NCBI RefSeq assembly: GCF_000526695.1
Contig: NZ_JAGO01000015.1
Coordinates: forward strand, 62,001-126,000
Source: Carnimonas nigrificans ATCC BAA-78
GTDB taxonomy: Bacteria > Pseudomonadota > Gammaproteobacteria > Pseudomonadales > Halomonadaceae
DNA: 64,000 bases
Direction: 5' to 3'
The notes beneath the pieces are model-generated. The model was given only the letters and a program-made list of their open reading frames with translations, did not search any database and was not told where the DNA came from. Of the stretch, positions 8,651 to 17,550 are shown in pieces (within the stretch, counting starts at the first letter, position 1; the number at the start of each line of letters is the position of its first letter). Both the position numbers and the translations under genes were made by a program.

Positions 8651-8812
8651 CTACGTTACAGGCGGCTGGCACAGATGAATTCTGCCCACTCCCTGACCTG
8701 CCCCTAATACTTCTTTCCACGCCTTTATGTCGTTATCGCCGAGACGTTGACGTAACCGCTCGGCGGGATAGGCGTTCAGGGCAGGAAAGTTGCCCACAAT
8801 GCCGCTTTCACC
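8651..8812 (-). pseudogene. Nitronate monooxygenase remnant (internally deleted)
   Basis: Reading leftward from 8812, the frame gives SGIVGNFPALNAYPAERLRQ, which matches the conserved early segment of nitronate monooxygenase/2-nitropropane dioxygenase proteins (AGIVGxFPALNxR...). It is joined within a few residues to IKAWKEVLGAGQGVGRI, which matches their C-terminal FMN-phosphate region (KAWKDIWSAGQGVG...). About 250 residues that should separate the two are missing. The frame then ends at a TAG. There is no proper start, since the frame upstream overlaps the HAD gene out of frame. I read it as a decayed gene abutting the HAD stop codon, with a large internal deletion. Confidence 0.65.
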
Positions 8813-8816
8813 CGTT

Positions 8817-9524
8817 TTATGCACAGCCCAGCGAGTGCAATACCTGAGGAAGATCTCGCACATGTTCGATACGGTGAATGCGCTCGGTCAGAGGGCGCGG
8901 CTCGTTGAAGAGATCAATCCAGACCGCTTGCATGCCGAGTGCAGCGGCAGGTTCCACATCGCTGGTCCATGAATCGCCTACGTGCATGGCGTGCTCGGGA
9001 GCGATATCGCCAAGCGCCTGCAAGGTATGCAGAAAAATGCCGTGATCGGGCTTGGGCATACCCAGTTCGCCGGCCTTGAATATCACATCGAAATGTCTGG
9101 CGAGGGGTAGCTGATTGACATCAACATTACCGTTGGTGATGACCGCGAGCCGATAGTGCGGGGCCAGCTCCGCCAGCAGCGCGTCCACTTCAGGATAAGG
9201 GGTGACCAGATGGCGCAGCTCCAGCATCTTCTCTGTGGCGCGCCTGGCAAGCTGGTCAGCTGCCGATTCGCTCAGGCCATGCTCTTTCAGTACCTGCCAG
9301 GTAACCTGTTCACGCACATAAGTGACGTCACCACGACGCGGGGTGCTCATCAGCTCTGCTCCTAGCTGCATCCGCCGCTGTTGCATTTCCGCTTTCTCTA
9401 TCTGGAGTGGCTGACCGATTTCACGTTCCAGCCATCGCACCATCTCGCTCTCAAGATGCTGCATAACCGGTACGTTATCCCACAGGGTGTCGTCGATATC
9501 GAAGGTAATGGCGTCGAGTCGCAT
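8817..9524 (-). CDS. HAD-superfamily hydrolase (class IA phosphatase)
   Basis: This 235-residue HAD phosphatase probably acts on a small phosphorylated metabolite. Motif I is FDIDDTLWDN (nucleophile D8, acid/base D10), motif II is ITNGN, motif III lysine is in GMPKPDHG, and motif IV is HVGDSWTSDVEPA. The cap of about 100 residues between motifs I and II fits subfamily IA. It forms the far end of the conserved dapF–DUF484–xerC–HAD block found in pseudomonads. Here a transporter gene separates it from xerC. The specific substrate is not known. Confidence 0.85.
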   Translation of the reverse strand: MRLDAITFDIDDTLWDNVPVMQHLESEMVRWLEREIGQPLQIEKAEMQQRRMQLGAELMSTPRRGDVTYVREQVTWQVLKEHGLSESAADQLARRATEKMLELRHLVTPYPEVDALLAELAPHYRLAVITNGNVDVNQLPLARHFDVIFKAGELGMPKPDHGIFLHTLQALGDIAPEHAMHVGDSWTSDVEPAAALGMQAVWIDLFNEPRPLTERIHRIEHVRDLPQVLHSLGCA

Positions 9525-9587
9525 GAGCGCTCCATAGAGGGAAGGTAAAGGCTTCGCCGTGACGAAGGTGGCGGTATTAAGTCGCTA

Positions 9588-9622
9588 GTGAAGCAGCGGG
9601 CGTTCAGCACAGGCTGCTTCAC
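9588..9622 (-). terminator. Hairpin between the DHA2-type transporter and HAD genes
   Basis: Perfect 9-base arms GTGAAGCAG (9588-9596) and CTGCTTCAC (9614-9622) enclose a 17-base loop, 31 bases past the transporter stop codon. No T-run is seen on the minus strand. It could be a processing or weak termination structure. Confidence 0.35.
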
Positions 9623-9653
9623 GGCTATTCAAGGCAGGCGCCAGGGCATGCGA

Positions 9654-11081
9654 TTAGGCGTGGCGCTTTTTGCGCTCTTTTACGCGTCCATCGCCGGGGC
9701 GTAGTTGCAGGAAAATCAGCGCTGCCAGCATGGCGATACCGCCCACACAGACAAAGGTGGCGGCAAAGGCGCTCAATGTTTGCTGCGCATCGTGATGGGT
9801 GAACACATTCAGCAGCGCGGCAGAGCTGCTTACACCCATACCGATCGACATCTGCATCACTACGGCCAGTAGGCTATTGCCGCTGGCCGCGTTATCGCCT
9901 TGCAGATCAATCAGGGTCAAGGTATTCATCGCGGTAAATTGCAGCGAATTGACCACGCCGAGCACAAACAGGTGCACCATAATCAGCCAGTGCGGTGTCG
10001 TGGTGCTGAGCAGTGCCAGGCTCATAATCAGTAGACCCAGCAGAAGCGTATTGATGACCAGCGTGCGCTTGTAACCCAGTCGCACCAGAATGGACTGGGC
10101 CAGCGGTTTGGCGGCAATGGCGCCCAGCGTAATGCCGATCATCAGCATGCCCGCCGTCGCAGGGGAGAGCGATAGCCCCACCTGAAGCACCAGCGGCACC
10201 AGAAAAGGCAGCGCGCCATTGCCCAGTCTGGCGAAAATATTGCCGAGAATCCCCACGGTGAAGGTGCGGATGGCAAAGAGTGACGGTGAAAACAGCGGCG
10301 CATCCACCTTCATCGCACGAACCCAGTAGGTGGTCAGGCTGGCGACGCCCACTACCAGTATCAGTAATACCGTGGTGATGCCCAGACGCAGATCGGACAG
10401 CCCCTCCAGACTGAGCGCAATAGCCAGCATGGAGAACGAAAACAGCAGAAAGCCGAGCGTATCAAAACGCTTTGGATGTTCGCGCTGGAAGCTCGGCACC
10501 AGGCGCCATGCGGCTATGGCCCCCACGATACCTACCGGCAGGTTGATCAAAAATATCCAGTGCCAGGAGAGCACCTCGACCAGCCACCCGCCCACAGTTG
10601 GGCCAATCAACGGCCCCACCAGAGCAGGCATGGTGACAAAGCTCATCACTTTGACCAACTGAGTGCGCGGATAGGCGCGCAGTATGATCAAGCGGCCCAC
10701 CGGCACCATCAACGCCCCGCCTACGCCTTGCATAATGCGTGAGATAACCAGCAGGGTGAGGGTGGGGGACATCGCGCAGAGCAGCGACCCCAGCGTGAAC
10801 AGCCCAATTGCCAGCGTGAAGATGCGCCGTGCACCAAAGCGGTCCGATAGCCATCCGGAAACAGGAATCAGCGCCGCCACCGTGAGCAGATAAGCAATCA
10901 CCACAGCCTGCATGCGCAGTGGATGCTGATTCAGATCAAGCGCCATTTGCGGCAGCGCCACATTGACAATGGTCGCATCCAGCCCCTGCATAAAGAAGGC
11001 GGAAGCGATCAGCCACGGCAGCAGCTTCGCCAGGCGAGGGCTTAGCGTGATTGGCTGAGCGGAGCTGTTGGCCGGTGCCAT
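9654..11081 (-). CDS. MFS transporter, DHA2 family (MdtD-like)
   Basis: A 475-residue inner-membrane transporter with about 14 hydrophobic segments. It resembles E. coli MdtD in FFMQGLDATIVNVALPQMA (helix 1), SGWLSDRFGARRIF (motif A), RIMQGVGGALMVPVGRL (helix 4) and SWHWIFLINLPVGI. It ends in a basic cytoplasmic tail. Such proteins are proton-driven exporters of drugs or metabolites, and MdtD itself has been linked to iron-citrate or related export. It starts 6 bases after the xerC stop, so it is probably translated from the same message as dapF–xerC. Its presence between xerC and the HAD gene looks like an insertion into an otherwise conserved block. Confidence 0.85.
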   Translation of the reverse strand: MAPANSSAQPITLSPRLAKLLPWLIASAFFMQGLDATIVNVALPQMALDLNQHPLRMQAVVIAYLLTVAALIPVSGWLSDRFGARRIFTLAIGLFTLGSLLCAMSPTLTLLVISRIMQGVGGALMVPVGRLIILRAYPRTQLVKVMSFVTMPALVGPLIGPTVGGWLVEVLSWHWIFLINLPVGIVGAIAAWRLVPSFQREHPKRFDTLGFLLFSFSMLAIALSLEGLSDLRLGITTVLLILVVGVASLTTYWVRAMKVDAPLFSPSLFAIRTFTVGILGNIFARLGNGALPFLVPLVLQVGLSLSPATAGMLMIGITLGAIAAKPLAQSILVRLGYKRTLVINTLLLGLLIMSLALLSTTTPHWLIMVHLFVLGVVNSLQFTAMNTLTLIDLQGDNAASGNSLLAVVMQMSIGMGVSSSAALLNVFTHHDAQQTLSAFAATFVCVGGIAMLAALIFLQLRPGDGRVKERKKRHA

Positions 11082-11087
11082 GCGCGG

Positions 11088-12023
11088 CTACTCGCGGTTG
11101 CGCCGATGGGCGCGAGGGTGGGCGTTGTCATAGGTTTCAGCCAAATGCTGCCAGTCGAGGCGCGTATAGATTTGGGTGGTGCTCAGATGCGCATGGCCAA
11201 GTAGCTCCTGCACGGCGCGCAGATCATGGCTCGATTCAAGCAAATGACTGGCGAAGGAGTGGCGCATTCGGTGGGGATGCAGATGCTCGGGAAGCCCGCG
11301 CTCGGTGGCACTCCTGGCAAGGCGCAGCTCGACCGCCCGCGGCCCCAGTCGGCCGCCGCGCAAACCGACAAACATGGCGCTATCGGTAGGGGCGGCCAGC
11401 TCAGGACGTGTCTTGAGCCATTCGGTGAGTGCCGCCTGAGCACGTCTGCCGACCGGAAGCTGGCGCGGCTTGTTGCCTTTACCGATCACCCGCACCCGCT
11501 GTCCGTCGTAATCACGCAGGTCAAGGCCGGTCAGCTCACTCAAGCGCAGACCCGACGAATACAGGAGTTCGAGCATCGCTTGATCGCGAATGCCGAGAGG
11601 CGAGCCGTCGTGGCCCTGATCGAGAAAGCGCGCCACCATATCGACATCAATCGGGCGTGGCAGATGGCGGTTAGGTGTCGGAGTGTCGAGCAGCTTGGCG
11701 GGGTTACGAGGAATGTGCCCCTGTTCGAGCAGCCAGTCGCCAAAGCGTCGCAGCGCCGCCTGGCGTCGAGCGATCGTGCGGTCGGCCAGGCCGCGTGCGC
11801 GTTCACTGCCGAGATAGCGGCGCACGATAGCAATGGAGAACCACTCCCAGCCGTGCATATCGAGGTGATTCTGCTGTTCGATAAACTCGATGAAGGTCGC
11901 CAGATCACGGCGATAAGCGTCTACTGTCGCCGCACTGTGGCGCTGGGCCAGACGTGTGATGAAGCGGTCGATATCGGCACGTTGTTGATGGAGTGCTAAG
12001 GATTGGGGCATCTCATTCTCCAA
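11088..12023 (-). CDS. xerC: Tyrosine recombinase XerC
   Basis: XerC acts with XerD at the dif site to resolve chromosome dimers. The 311-residue product has an N-terminal SAM-like core-binding domain (about 15-105) and a C-terminal catalytic domain. The catalytic set is complete: R160 (SSGLRLSELTGL), K182, H251 and R254 (HPHRMRHSFASH), H277 (LLGHAHLS) and nucleophile Y286 (QIYTRLD). An alternative start five codons in is possible. The place after dapF and the DUF484 gene is the standard chromosomal XerC context in pseudomonads and enterics, which separates it from phage or transposon integrases. Confidence 0.95.
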   Translation of the reverse strand: MENEMPQSLALHQQRADIDRFITRLAQRHSAATVDAYRRDLATFIEFIEQQNHLDMHGWEWFSIAIVRRYLGSERARGLADRTIARRQAALRRFGDWLLEQGHIPRNPAKLLDTPTPNRHLPRPIDVDMVARFLDQGHDGSPLGIRDQAMLELLYSSGLRLSELTGLDLRDYDGQRVRVIGKGNKPRQLPVGRRAQAALTEWLKTRPELAAPTDSAMFVGLRGGRLGPRAVELRLARSATERGLPEHLHPHRMRHSFASHLLESSHDLRAVQELLGHAHLSTTQIYTRLDWQHLAETYDNAHPRAHRRNRE

Positions 12024-12085
12024 AAGGTACTGGCGCTGCTGGCAGCGCTAACCAACATGGTGCTGGTTGGCGTGCAAAACGGCTA

Positions 12086-12835
12086 TTACTCAAAAGTGGC
12101 GTCGAAGGCTGTTATCGGCGGGGAAGTGCGGCCATTCGTGCGCTTGATTGCATGGAGCAAACGCCCCACCACTTCGCCCAGATAGTCGACAAAGAGCGTA
12201 TCTTGCGTAGCGCTAAAACGCTCGGGCTGCGCGGAGGCCAGGATCAGATAGCCGCTGTGCTGGCCGATGGCAAGCCGCGTGATGGCCGCAGAGCCTTGAT
12301 GCTGTGACGGCGCTTCAAGCGTCGGCAAGAGGCTGGCCCAGTGCGCCTGACCAAGCGGCTTGCAGCGGCAGTGGCGCCCTTCCAGCAAGCGTGATAGCAG
12401 ATTAGTGCGCGGTTCATCAAGCCGGTATTGCGGCGGCTGCGGCCGATCGTCGGCATCGAAGCTGCGCCATAGCGCCAGGCCCGCGATATCAAAACGTTCT
12501 GCCAATTGGTCCGCGAGCGTTTGCAGCAAGGCATCCTCGCTGCTTTCGCCCTCCAGCAACGCTAATATGAGCTGACGAAGCTGGCGGTATTGAGCTTCGG
12601 TATCACGCGCCGCGCCCAATAGCCCATGCAGTCTCTCTTCAACGCTGGTGCAGCGCTGACGTGCCACGGCGAGCTGCCGCTCCAACAGCGATACCGCTCC
12701 GCGACTGGCGTCAGGATGTGGCACCTTGAGCCTTTCCAGAAGATCATCGCGCCCGACAAAAAACTCGGGGTTCGCCACTAGCCATGCGGCGATATTTTCT
12801 TCGTTCAGTGCAGATGAGGAATCCGGTCGGCTCAT
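12086..12835 (-). CDS. DUF484 family protein
   Basis: A 249-residue cytoplasmic protein of the DUF484 (YigA-like) family, recognised from [21 protein letters not shown] at the start, the central coiled-coil-prone stretch with [15 protein letters not shown], and a GAF-like C-terminal half. Its start overlaps the dapF stop by 4 bases (ATGA), implying translational coupling. The family is nearly always placed between dapF and xerC. Its biochemical role is unknown, although the GAF-like fold suggests ligand sensing. Confidence 0.9.
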   Translation of the reverse strand: MSRPDSSSALNEENIAAWLVANPEFFVGRDDLLERLKVPHPDASRGAVSLLERQLAVARQRCTSVEERLHGLLGAARDTEAQYRQLRQLILALLEGESSEDALLQTLADQLAERFDIAGLALWRSFDADDRPQPPQYRLDEPRTNLLSRLLEGRHCRCKPLGQAHWASLLPTLEAPSQHQGSAAITRLAIGQHSGYLILASAQPERFSATQDTLFVDYLGEVVGRLLHAIKRTNGRTSPPITAFDATFE

Positions 12836-13683
12836 AGTGCAAGCTTGCCCTCAAAGACAGTGACAGCGGGGCCTGTCATGTAAAGATGATGCCCCTCGCC
12901 AGCCCATTCGATACGCAGCGAGCCACCGGGCAACTCGACGTGAACACGCTCTTCCAGCAGCCCGCGCTGAATGCCTGAAACCACGGCAGCACAGGCACCG
13001 GTGCCGCACGCCTGGGTTTCGCCGACGCCGCGCTCAAAAACGCGCAGACAAATATGGGTACGGTTTTTGATCTGCATGAACCCGACATTGACCCGCTGAG
13101 GGAAGCTGGGATGCCGCTCCAGCACAGGCCCCAACTGCTCTACCGGTGCGCTAGCGACGTTCTCTACCCGTAGCACGGCATGAGGGTTGCCCATGGAGAC
13201 AACGCCAAACTCAACGTTGGCCAGCGCCTCGGGCAGCGATTCAAGATGAAGCCGGTGCACGGGCTGGCGCTCACCGCTGGTACTGGTGAACGGCACCCGC
13301 GAGGCGTCGAGAATCGGCTCACCCATATCGACGGTAATATTGCCATCACTGGCAATATGCAGCGTCAAGGGGTCTGCACCTGTTTCGACGTGAATATCCT
13401 GTTTGGGGGTTAGCTGCTGGTCGTACACAAATCGCGCAAAACAGCGTGCGCCATTACCGCAGTTTTCCACTTCGCCGCCGTCAGCGTTAAAAATGCGGTA
13501 ACGAAAATCCATATCGGGCCGGGTAGGTGGCTCGACCAGCAACAGCTGATCGAAGCCAACGCCCAGGTGCCGATCCGCGAGCCGACGAATCTGGTCATTG
13601 CTCAGGCGCGCGCGCTGAGTCACCAGGTCGATCACCATGAAGTCGTTACCGAGGCCGTGCATTTTGCTGAAGCGAAGCTGCAT
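12832..13683 (-). CDS. dapF: Diaminopimelate epimerase
   Basis: DapF converts LL- to meso-diaminopimelate, the penultimate step to lysine and a precursor of peptidoglycan. The 283-residue sequence has the two-fold repeated fold with both catalytic cysteines: C75 in ENCGNGARC and C226 in QACGTGAC. The N-terminus [19 protein letters not shown] is characteristic. It follows lysA after 3 bases and is coupled to the DUF484 gene. The pairing with lysA, the next enzyme of the pathway, supports the call. Confidence 0.97.
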   Translation of the reverse strand: MQLRFSKMHGLGNDFMVIDLVTQRARLSNDQIRRLADRHLGVGFDQLLLVEPPTRPDMDFRYRIFNADGGEVENCGNGARCFARFVYDQQLTPKQDIHVETGADPLTLHIASDGNITVDMGEPILDASRVPFTSTSGERQPVHRLHLESLPEALANVEFGVVSMGNPHAVLRVENVASAPVEQLGPVLERHPSFPQRVNVGFMQIKNRTHICLRVFERGVGETQACGTGACAAVVSGIQRGLLEERVHVELPGGSLRIEWAGEGHHLYMTGPAVTVFEGKLAL

Positions 13684-13686
13684 GAA

Positions 13687-14973
13687 TTATGAACCCTCGC
13701 TGGAAGGGAGTACGTGCTCACCGGCCCACAGTTGAGCCAGCGGTTCGCGCTCGCGAATCAGATGCAGGGTAGCGCCATCGGCCATGACTTCCGGCGGGCG
13801 CGGACGGGTGTTGTAGTTGGAGGCCATGGTGAAGGAGTAGGCTCCCGCTGAACCCACCGCCAGCAAATCGTGCGCCGCCAGCGCAAGCTCGCGATCCTTG
13901 CCGAGAAAATCGCCGGATTCACACACCGGGCCGACAATATCGTAGCGAGCGTGCTGACGAGGCTCGCCATCGTCGCGCTCATCGACTCGTTCGATCCGCA
14001 TCCAGGCACCGTAGAGCGAGGGGCGAATCAGGTCATTCATGGCGGCATCGACCAGCGCGAAGTGCCGTTCTTCGGTCGGCTTGAGAAATTCGACGCGCGT
14101 CAGCAGCACCCCTGCATTCGCCGCAATCGAACGGCCCGGTTCGAGAATCAGTTCGAGCGCAGCCACTTTGGGATATTGCGCTAAATGCTGACGAATCGCG
14201 GCAATATAGTGCTGCGGCGAGGGCGGTGTTTCACCCTGATAATCGACGCCCAAGCCTCCGCCCAGATCGAGGTGGTGCAGGGCGATGCCATGTTCATCAA
14301 GGCTCTCGATCAAGGCCACGACGCGATCCAGAGCATCGAGGAAGGGGGCGATATCGGTCAACTGAGAGCCGATATGACAATCAACGCCCACGATGTTCAG
14401 GTGTTCGGCGTTATTGGCCCACAAATAGGCTTCCAGCGCTTCATCAATCGCGATACCGAACTTGTTCTCCTTCAGTCCGGTAGAGATATAAGGGTGGGTG
14501 CCTGCATCCACATCAGGATTAACGCGAATCGAAATCGGTGCCTGCACGCCCAGAGAGCCGGCAATGCGGTCAAGCGCTGCCAGTTCGGCCAGCGATTCGA
14601 CGTTGAAGCACTTGATGCCCACCTGTAACGCACGAATCAGCTCGGCTTCGCTTTTGGCTACGCCAGAAAACACCACTTTAGCGGGGTCGCCGCCCGCTGC
14701 CAGGACACGTTCAAGCTCTCCCCCCGAGACGATATCGAATCCTGCGCCCAGCTGGGCCAGTAGATTGATTACCGCGAGATTGGAGTTGCTTTTCAGCGCG
14801 AAGCACACCAGATGCGGATGGTCGGCCAGCGCATCGTGGTAGGCCAGAAAGTGGTTGCTGAAGGCCGCTTTGGAATAGACGTAGCAGGGCGTGCCGAAGC
14901 GCGCCGCTGCTTCATTCAGCGGCACATCTTCGGCATGTAGAACACCGTCGCGGCGAGTAAAGAACGGCTGCAT
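13687..14973 (-). CDS. lysA: Diaminopimelate decarboxylase
   Basis: LysA decarboxylates meso-diaminopimelate to lysine with PLP. The 428-residue protein has the alanine-racemase-like barrel, with PLP lysine K61 in CFALKSNSN, the glycine-rich HLDLGGGLGVDY segment, EPGRSIAANAG, and the substrate cysteine in GPVCESGDFLG. Its ATG overlaps the TGA of the upstream lipoprotein gene by one base. It is part of an argH–lptM–lysA–dapF chain with almost no spacing, so one transcript is likely. Confidence 0.97.
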   Translation of the reverse strand: MQPFFTRRDGVLHAEDVPLNEAAARFGTPCYVYSKAAFSNHFLAYHDALADHPHLVCFALKSNSNLAVINLLAQLGAGFDIVSGGELERVLAAGGDPAKVVFSGVAKSEAELIRALQVGIKCFNVESLAELAALDRIAGSLGVQAPISIRVNPDVDAGTHPYISTGLKENKFGIAIDEALEAYLWANNAEHLNIVGVDCHIGSQLTDIAPFLDALDRVVALIESLDEHGIALHHLDLGGGLGVDYQGETPPSPQHYIAAIRQHLAQYPKVAALELILEPGRSIAANAGVLLTRVEFLKPTEERHFALVDAAMNDLIRPSLYGAWMRIERVDERDDGEPRQHARYDIVGPVCESGDFLGKDRELALAAHDLLAVGSAGAYSFTMASNYNTRPRPPEVMADGATLHLIREREPLAQLWAGEHVLPSSEGS

Positions 14974-15758
14974 CAGTTGCTTCCTGCTGCGTTGCTGGAG
15001 GACACCGGTGCAGTGCCGCTGGTGCTGGCACGATACGGCGTGAACTGCACGTTATTCCAGCGTGCTGCACCGCGGTTGGCGGCTGGCTGGGCAGGTGCCG
15101 GCTGCGCTTCCGGTGCTGCCGTAGTGTCATCGGCGGGCTGCGGCTGTGCCGTGGAAGGTGCCTCAGCCGGTTGCGAGGGGAGCGCCTGCGGTTCTGCGGC
15201 GCTTGAGGCTCCCGCTGCCGCACCACCCGCTGCTGCGCCGCTAGCGGCCTCAGGTGTCGCGGAAGTGTCAGCACTTGAATTGGCAGCGGCTTCGGCATCA
15301 GCGGCACGCTGCTGCTCATTGGCAGACTGGTCAAGGGCCTGACGCTGCTCTGGCGGCAGATTTCTCAGCGACTTATCTTCACCAAGCGAGCGCGGCGGGG
15401 CTTGATCTTCCTCGCTTGAGCGTTCGTCTTCAGGCTCTGTCGGCATGGGCGGTGCAGCGGCAGAGGGCGCCTCATCGTCAGGCAGGGCAGTGGTTGAAGT
15501 GCCGCTATTGTCGTTAGCAGGTGAGGCCACCGGTGCCGTGTCGCTATCGGAGCGCGGGGCGTCTTCATCAGGCTGCTGGGCCTGGGACTCATCGGCTGCC
15601 TGCTGCGTCTCCTGGTCGTCCAGACCATAGGCGTTACCCGGATCGTAGCGCTCGCGTGCGGCTTGATCGTTAGGCATATACAGCGGGCCGGTTTGGCCAC
15701 AGCCTGCCAGCAGGGTGAGTAATGCGGCGGCGGCGAGTCGAGTATTGCGGGCGCTCAT
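14973..15758 (-). CDS. lptM: LptM-type outer-membrane lipoprotein with a long low-complexity tail
   Basis: The N-terminus is that of LptM (YifL/LppL): a short signal sequence, the lipobox LLAGC (Cys20) and the conserved [10 protein letters not shown]. In E. coli LptM assists oxidative maturation of the LPS translocon LptDE. Family members are usually about 50-90 residues. This one has 261, because residues from about 40 on form a tail rich in Ala, Ser, Pro, Gln, Glu and Asp, ending with many small and polar residues. The tail is acidic in its first half. The frame is kept between argH and lysA with a 4-base overlap and a 1-base overlap, so the extension is genuinely in frame. The tail may span the periplasmic space or peptidoglycan (inference). 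Confidence 0.8.
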   Translation of the reverse strand: MSARNTRLAAAALLTLLAGCGQTGPLYMPNDQAARERYDPGNAYGLDDQETQQAADESQAQQPDEDAPRSDSDTAPVASPANDNSGTSTTALPDDEAPSAAAPPMPTEPEDERSSEEDQAPPRSLGEDKSLRNLPPEQRQALDQSANEQQRAADAEAAANSSADTSATPEAASGAAAGGAAAGASSAAEPQALPSQPAEAPSTAQPQPADDTTAAPEAQPAPAQPAANRGAARWNNVQFTPYRASTSGTAPVSSSNAAGSN

Positions 15759-17206
15759 GCAGAAGTCTCCGGACGATTGGCAGACTGAATGGTTTTCAAG
15801 GCGTCGCGGGCGCGCTGGACCGCTGCACGCACCTGATCGGGTGCGGTGCCGCCAATATGGTTACGTGCCGCGACTGATCCCTCAAGGCTTAACACCTCAA
15901 AGACATCCTGGCCGATTACATCGGAGAACTGCTGAAGTTCATCCAGGCGCAGTTCTGACAGATCACGGTGCTGTTCGATGCCATAGGCGACCGATTTGCC
16001 GACGATTTCATGCGCATCGCGGAAGGCCACGCCCTTGCACACCAGATAATCGGCCAGATCGGTTGCGGTGGAGTAGCCACGACGCGCGGCGTCGTACATG
16101 TTGTCGCGCTTGGCTTCAATGGCCGGCACCATGTCCGCAAAGGCACGCAGGCAGCCCTTGACGGTATCAATGGTGTCGAACAGCGGCTCCTTGTCTTCCT
16201 GATTATCCTTGTTATAGGCCAGCGGCTGCGACTTCATCAGCGTCAGCAGGCTCATCAGATGACCATAGACGCGGCCGGTTTTACCACGCACCAGCTCGGG
16301 GACATCGGGGTTTTTCTTCTGCGGCATAATTGACGAGCCGGTACAGAAACGATCGGGCAGCTCGACAAAATTGAACTGTGAGCTTGCCCACAGCACCAGC
16401 TCCTCGCTCATGCGCGAAAGGTGCATGCCCAGCAGGCTGGCAAAGGCGGTAAATTCAATCGCGAAATCGCGATCGCTGACCGAATCCAGCGAGTTCTCCG
16501 TGGGGCGCTCAAACTCCAGCAATTCAGCCACCAGATGGCGGTCAATCGGGTAAGTGGTGCCCGCCAGTGCTGCTGCGCCAAGAGGAAGCACATTGACACG
16601 CTTGCGGCAGTCGGCCAGACGCTCCTGATCGCGCGCGACCATCTCCTGCCACGCCAGCAGGTGATGGCCGAAGGTGACCGGCTGTGCCGCCTGAAGGTGG
16701 GTGAAGCCGGGCATGATGGTGTCGGCTTCCTGGTAGGCGAGGTCAATCAATCCCTGGCGCAGCCGCGAGAGTTCAGCGTTGATCACGTCGATTTCGTCGC
16801 GCACGTAAAGGCGAATATCGGTGGCAATCTGATCGTTGCGCGAGCGTCCGGTATGCAGCTTCTTGCCCACATTACCGATGCGCTCGATCAGACGCGCTTC
16901 AACATTCATGTGGATATCTTCAAGGGCGACCGACCATTCGATGTTGCCGCGCCCGATATCGTCACGAATGGCCTCAAGACCTTCGATGATGGCGCTTTTC
17001 TCTTCGTCGGTGAGCACGCCTACCCGGTTGAGCATGGTGGCGTGTGCAATAGAACCGCGAATGTCCTGTTGATAGAGACGCTTGTCAAAATCAATCGAAG
17101 CGGTGAAGGCCGCCACAAAAGCATCGGTAGGCTCACTAAAGCGTCCACCCCACGACTGGTTGGTGGTAGTAGCAGAGCTGTTATTAGAGGTATCGGGTGA
17201 TGACAT
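15755..17206 (-). CDS. argH: Argininosuccinate lyase
   Basis: ArgH splits argininosuccinate into arginine and fumarate, the last step of arginine synthesis. The 483-residue enzyme has an N-terminal Ser/Thr/Asn-rich lead of about 17 residues, then [11 protein letters not shown]. Key sites are [13 protein letters not shown] (118-130), the catalytic base H170 in GFTHLQ and the mobile signature loop [10 protein letters not shown] (291-300) with the catalytic serine. It is divergent from hemC and starts the argH–lptM–lysA–dapF transcript, with a 4-base overlap into lptM. The weak Shine-Dalgarno before the ATG leaves the exact start slightly open. Confidence 0.97.
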   Translation of the reverse strand: MSSPDTSNNSSATTTNQSWGGRFSEPTDAFVAAFTASIDFDKRLYQQDIRGSIAHATMLNRVGVLTDEEKSAIIEGLEAIRDDIGRGNIEWSVALEDIHMNVEARLIERIGNVGKKLHTGRSRNDQIATDIRLYVRDEIDVINAELSRLRQGLIDLAYQEADTIMPGFTHLQAAQPVTFGHHLLAWQEMVARDQERLADCRKRVNVLPLGAAALAGTTYPIDRHLVAELLEFERPTENSLDSVSDRDFAIEFTAFASLLGMHLSRMSEELVLWASSQFNFVELPDRFCTGSSIMPQKKNPDVPELVRGKTGRVYGHLMSLLTLMKSQPLAYNKDNQEDKEPLFDTIDTVKGCLRAFADMVPAIEAKRDNMYDAARRGYSTATDLADYLVCKGVAFRDAHEIVGKSVAYGIEQHRDLSELRLDELQQFSDVIGQDVFEVLSLEGSVAARNHIGGTAPDQVRAAVQRARDALKTIQSANRPETSA

Positions 17207-17473
17207 CTGTTAATTGGGCCCCTGAATAAACGCGTCGAAAGTGCCGGCATGATGGCGGGTGATCGGTGTTAACGCATATGTTGCAACACCGGTTTGTCGC
17301 GAGTGTACCAGACTCGCAGTGCCATTGCCGCGTCGCTGGCGGGATGCGCGAAGCGGGCGTGAATCCATGTGTGAATCCCTGCCATGTCGGGCTGTATTCA
17401 TGTCGGGTTACTGCGCCGATTGGTGCGATAACCCTTCGCAATGAGTCTATGCGTCGGAAGCTGCTGTCAACAA

Positions 17474-17482
17474 TGCTATAAT
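17474..17482 (+). promoter_or_regulatory. Extended -10 promoter of the hem operon
   Basis: TGCTATAAT is a perfect extended -10 element (TGnTATAAT), 68 bases before the hemC GTG. No good -35 is visible at 16-18 bases upstream, which is acceptable for extended -10 promoters. Confidence 0.6.
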
Positions 17483-17507
17483 CTCGGCCATTATGCTCAA
17501 TACAAGG

Positions 17508-17529
17508 ACTCGGCACGGCTAGGCCGAGT
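17508..17529 (+). other. Leader hairpin before hemC
   Basis: ACTCGGC (17508-17514) and GCCGAGT (17523-17529) form a perfect 7-base stem with an 8-base loop, ending 21 bases before the GTG start, in the predicted 5' leader. There is no T-run after it, so it is not an intrinsic terminator. It could influence translation or mRNA stability. Confidence 0.35.
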
Positions 17530-17550
17530 GCCAACAAGGGTGGAGATACC

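Larger units (their letters stand above)
17207..17550. other. Divergent argH/hemC intergenic region
   Basis: This 344-base region contains no convincing gene. It carries a good rightward promoter element and a leader hairpin for hemC, listed separately. A 9-base word CATGTCGGG occurs twice, near 17383 and 17399. In pseudomonads algZ/algR sit between argH and hemC; they are absent here. Confidence 0.5.

Noticed and set aside
11226-11999. A 257-codon open frame antisense to xerC
   Set aside because: It is fully inside xerC, whose catalytic residues are all intact. The antisense frame has no family features.
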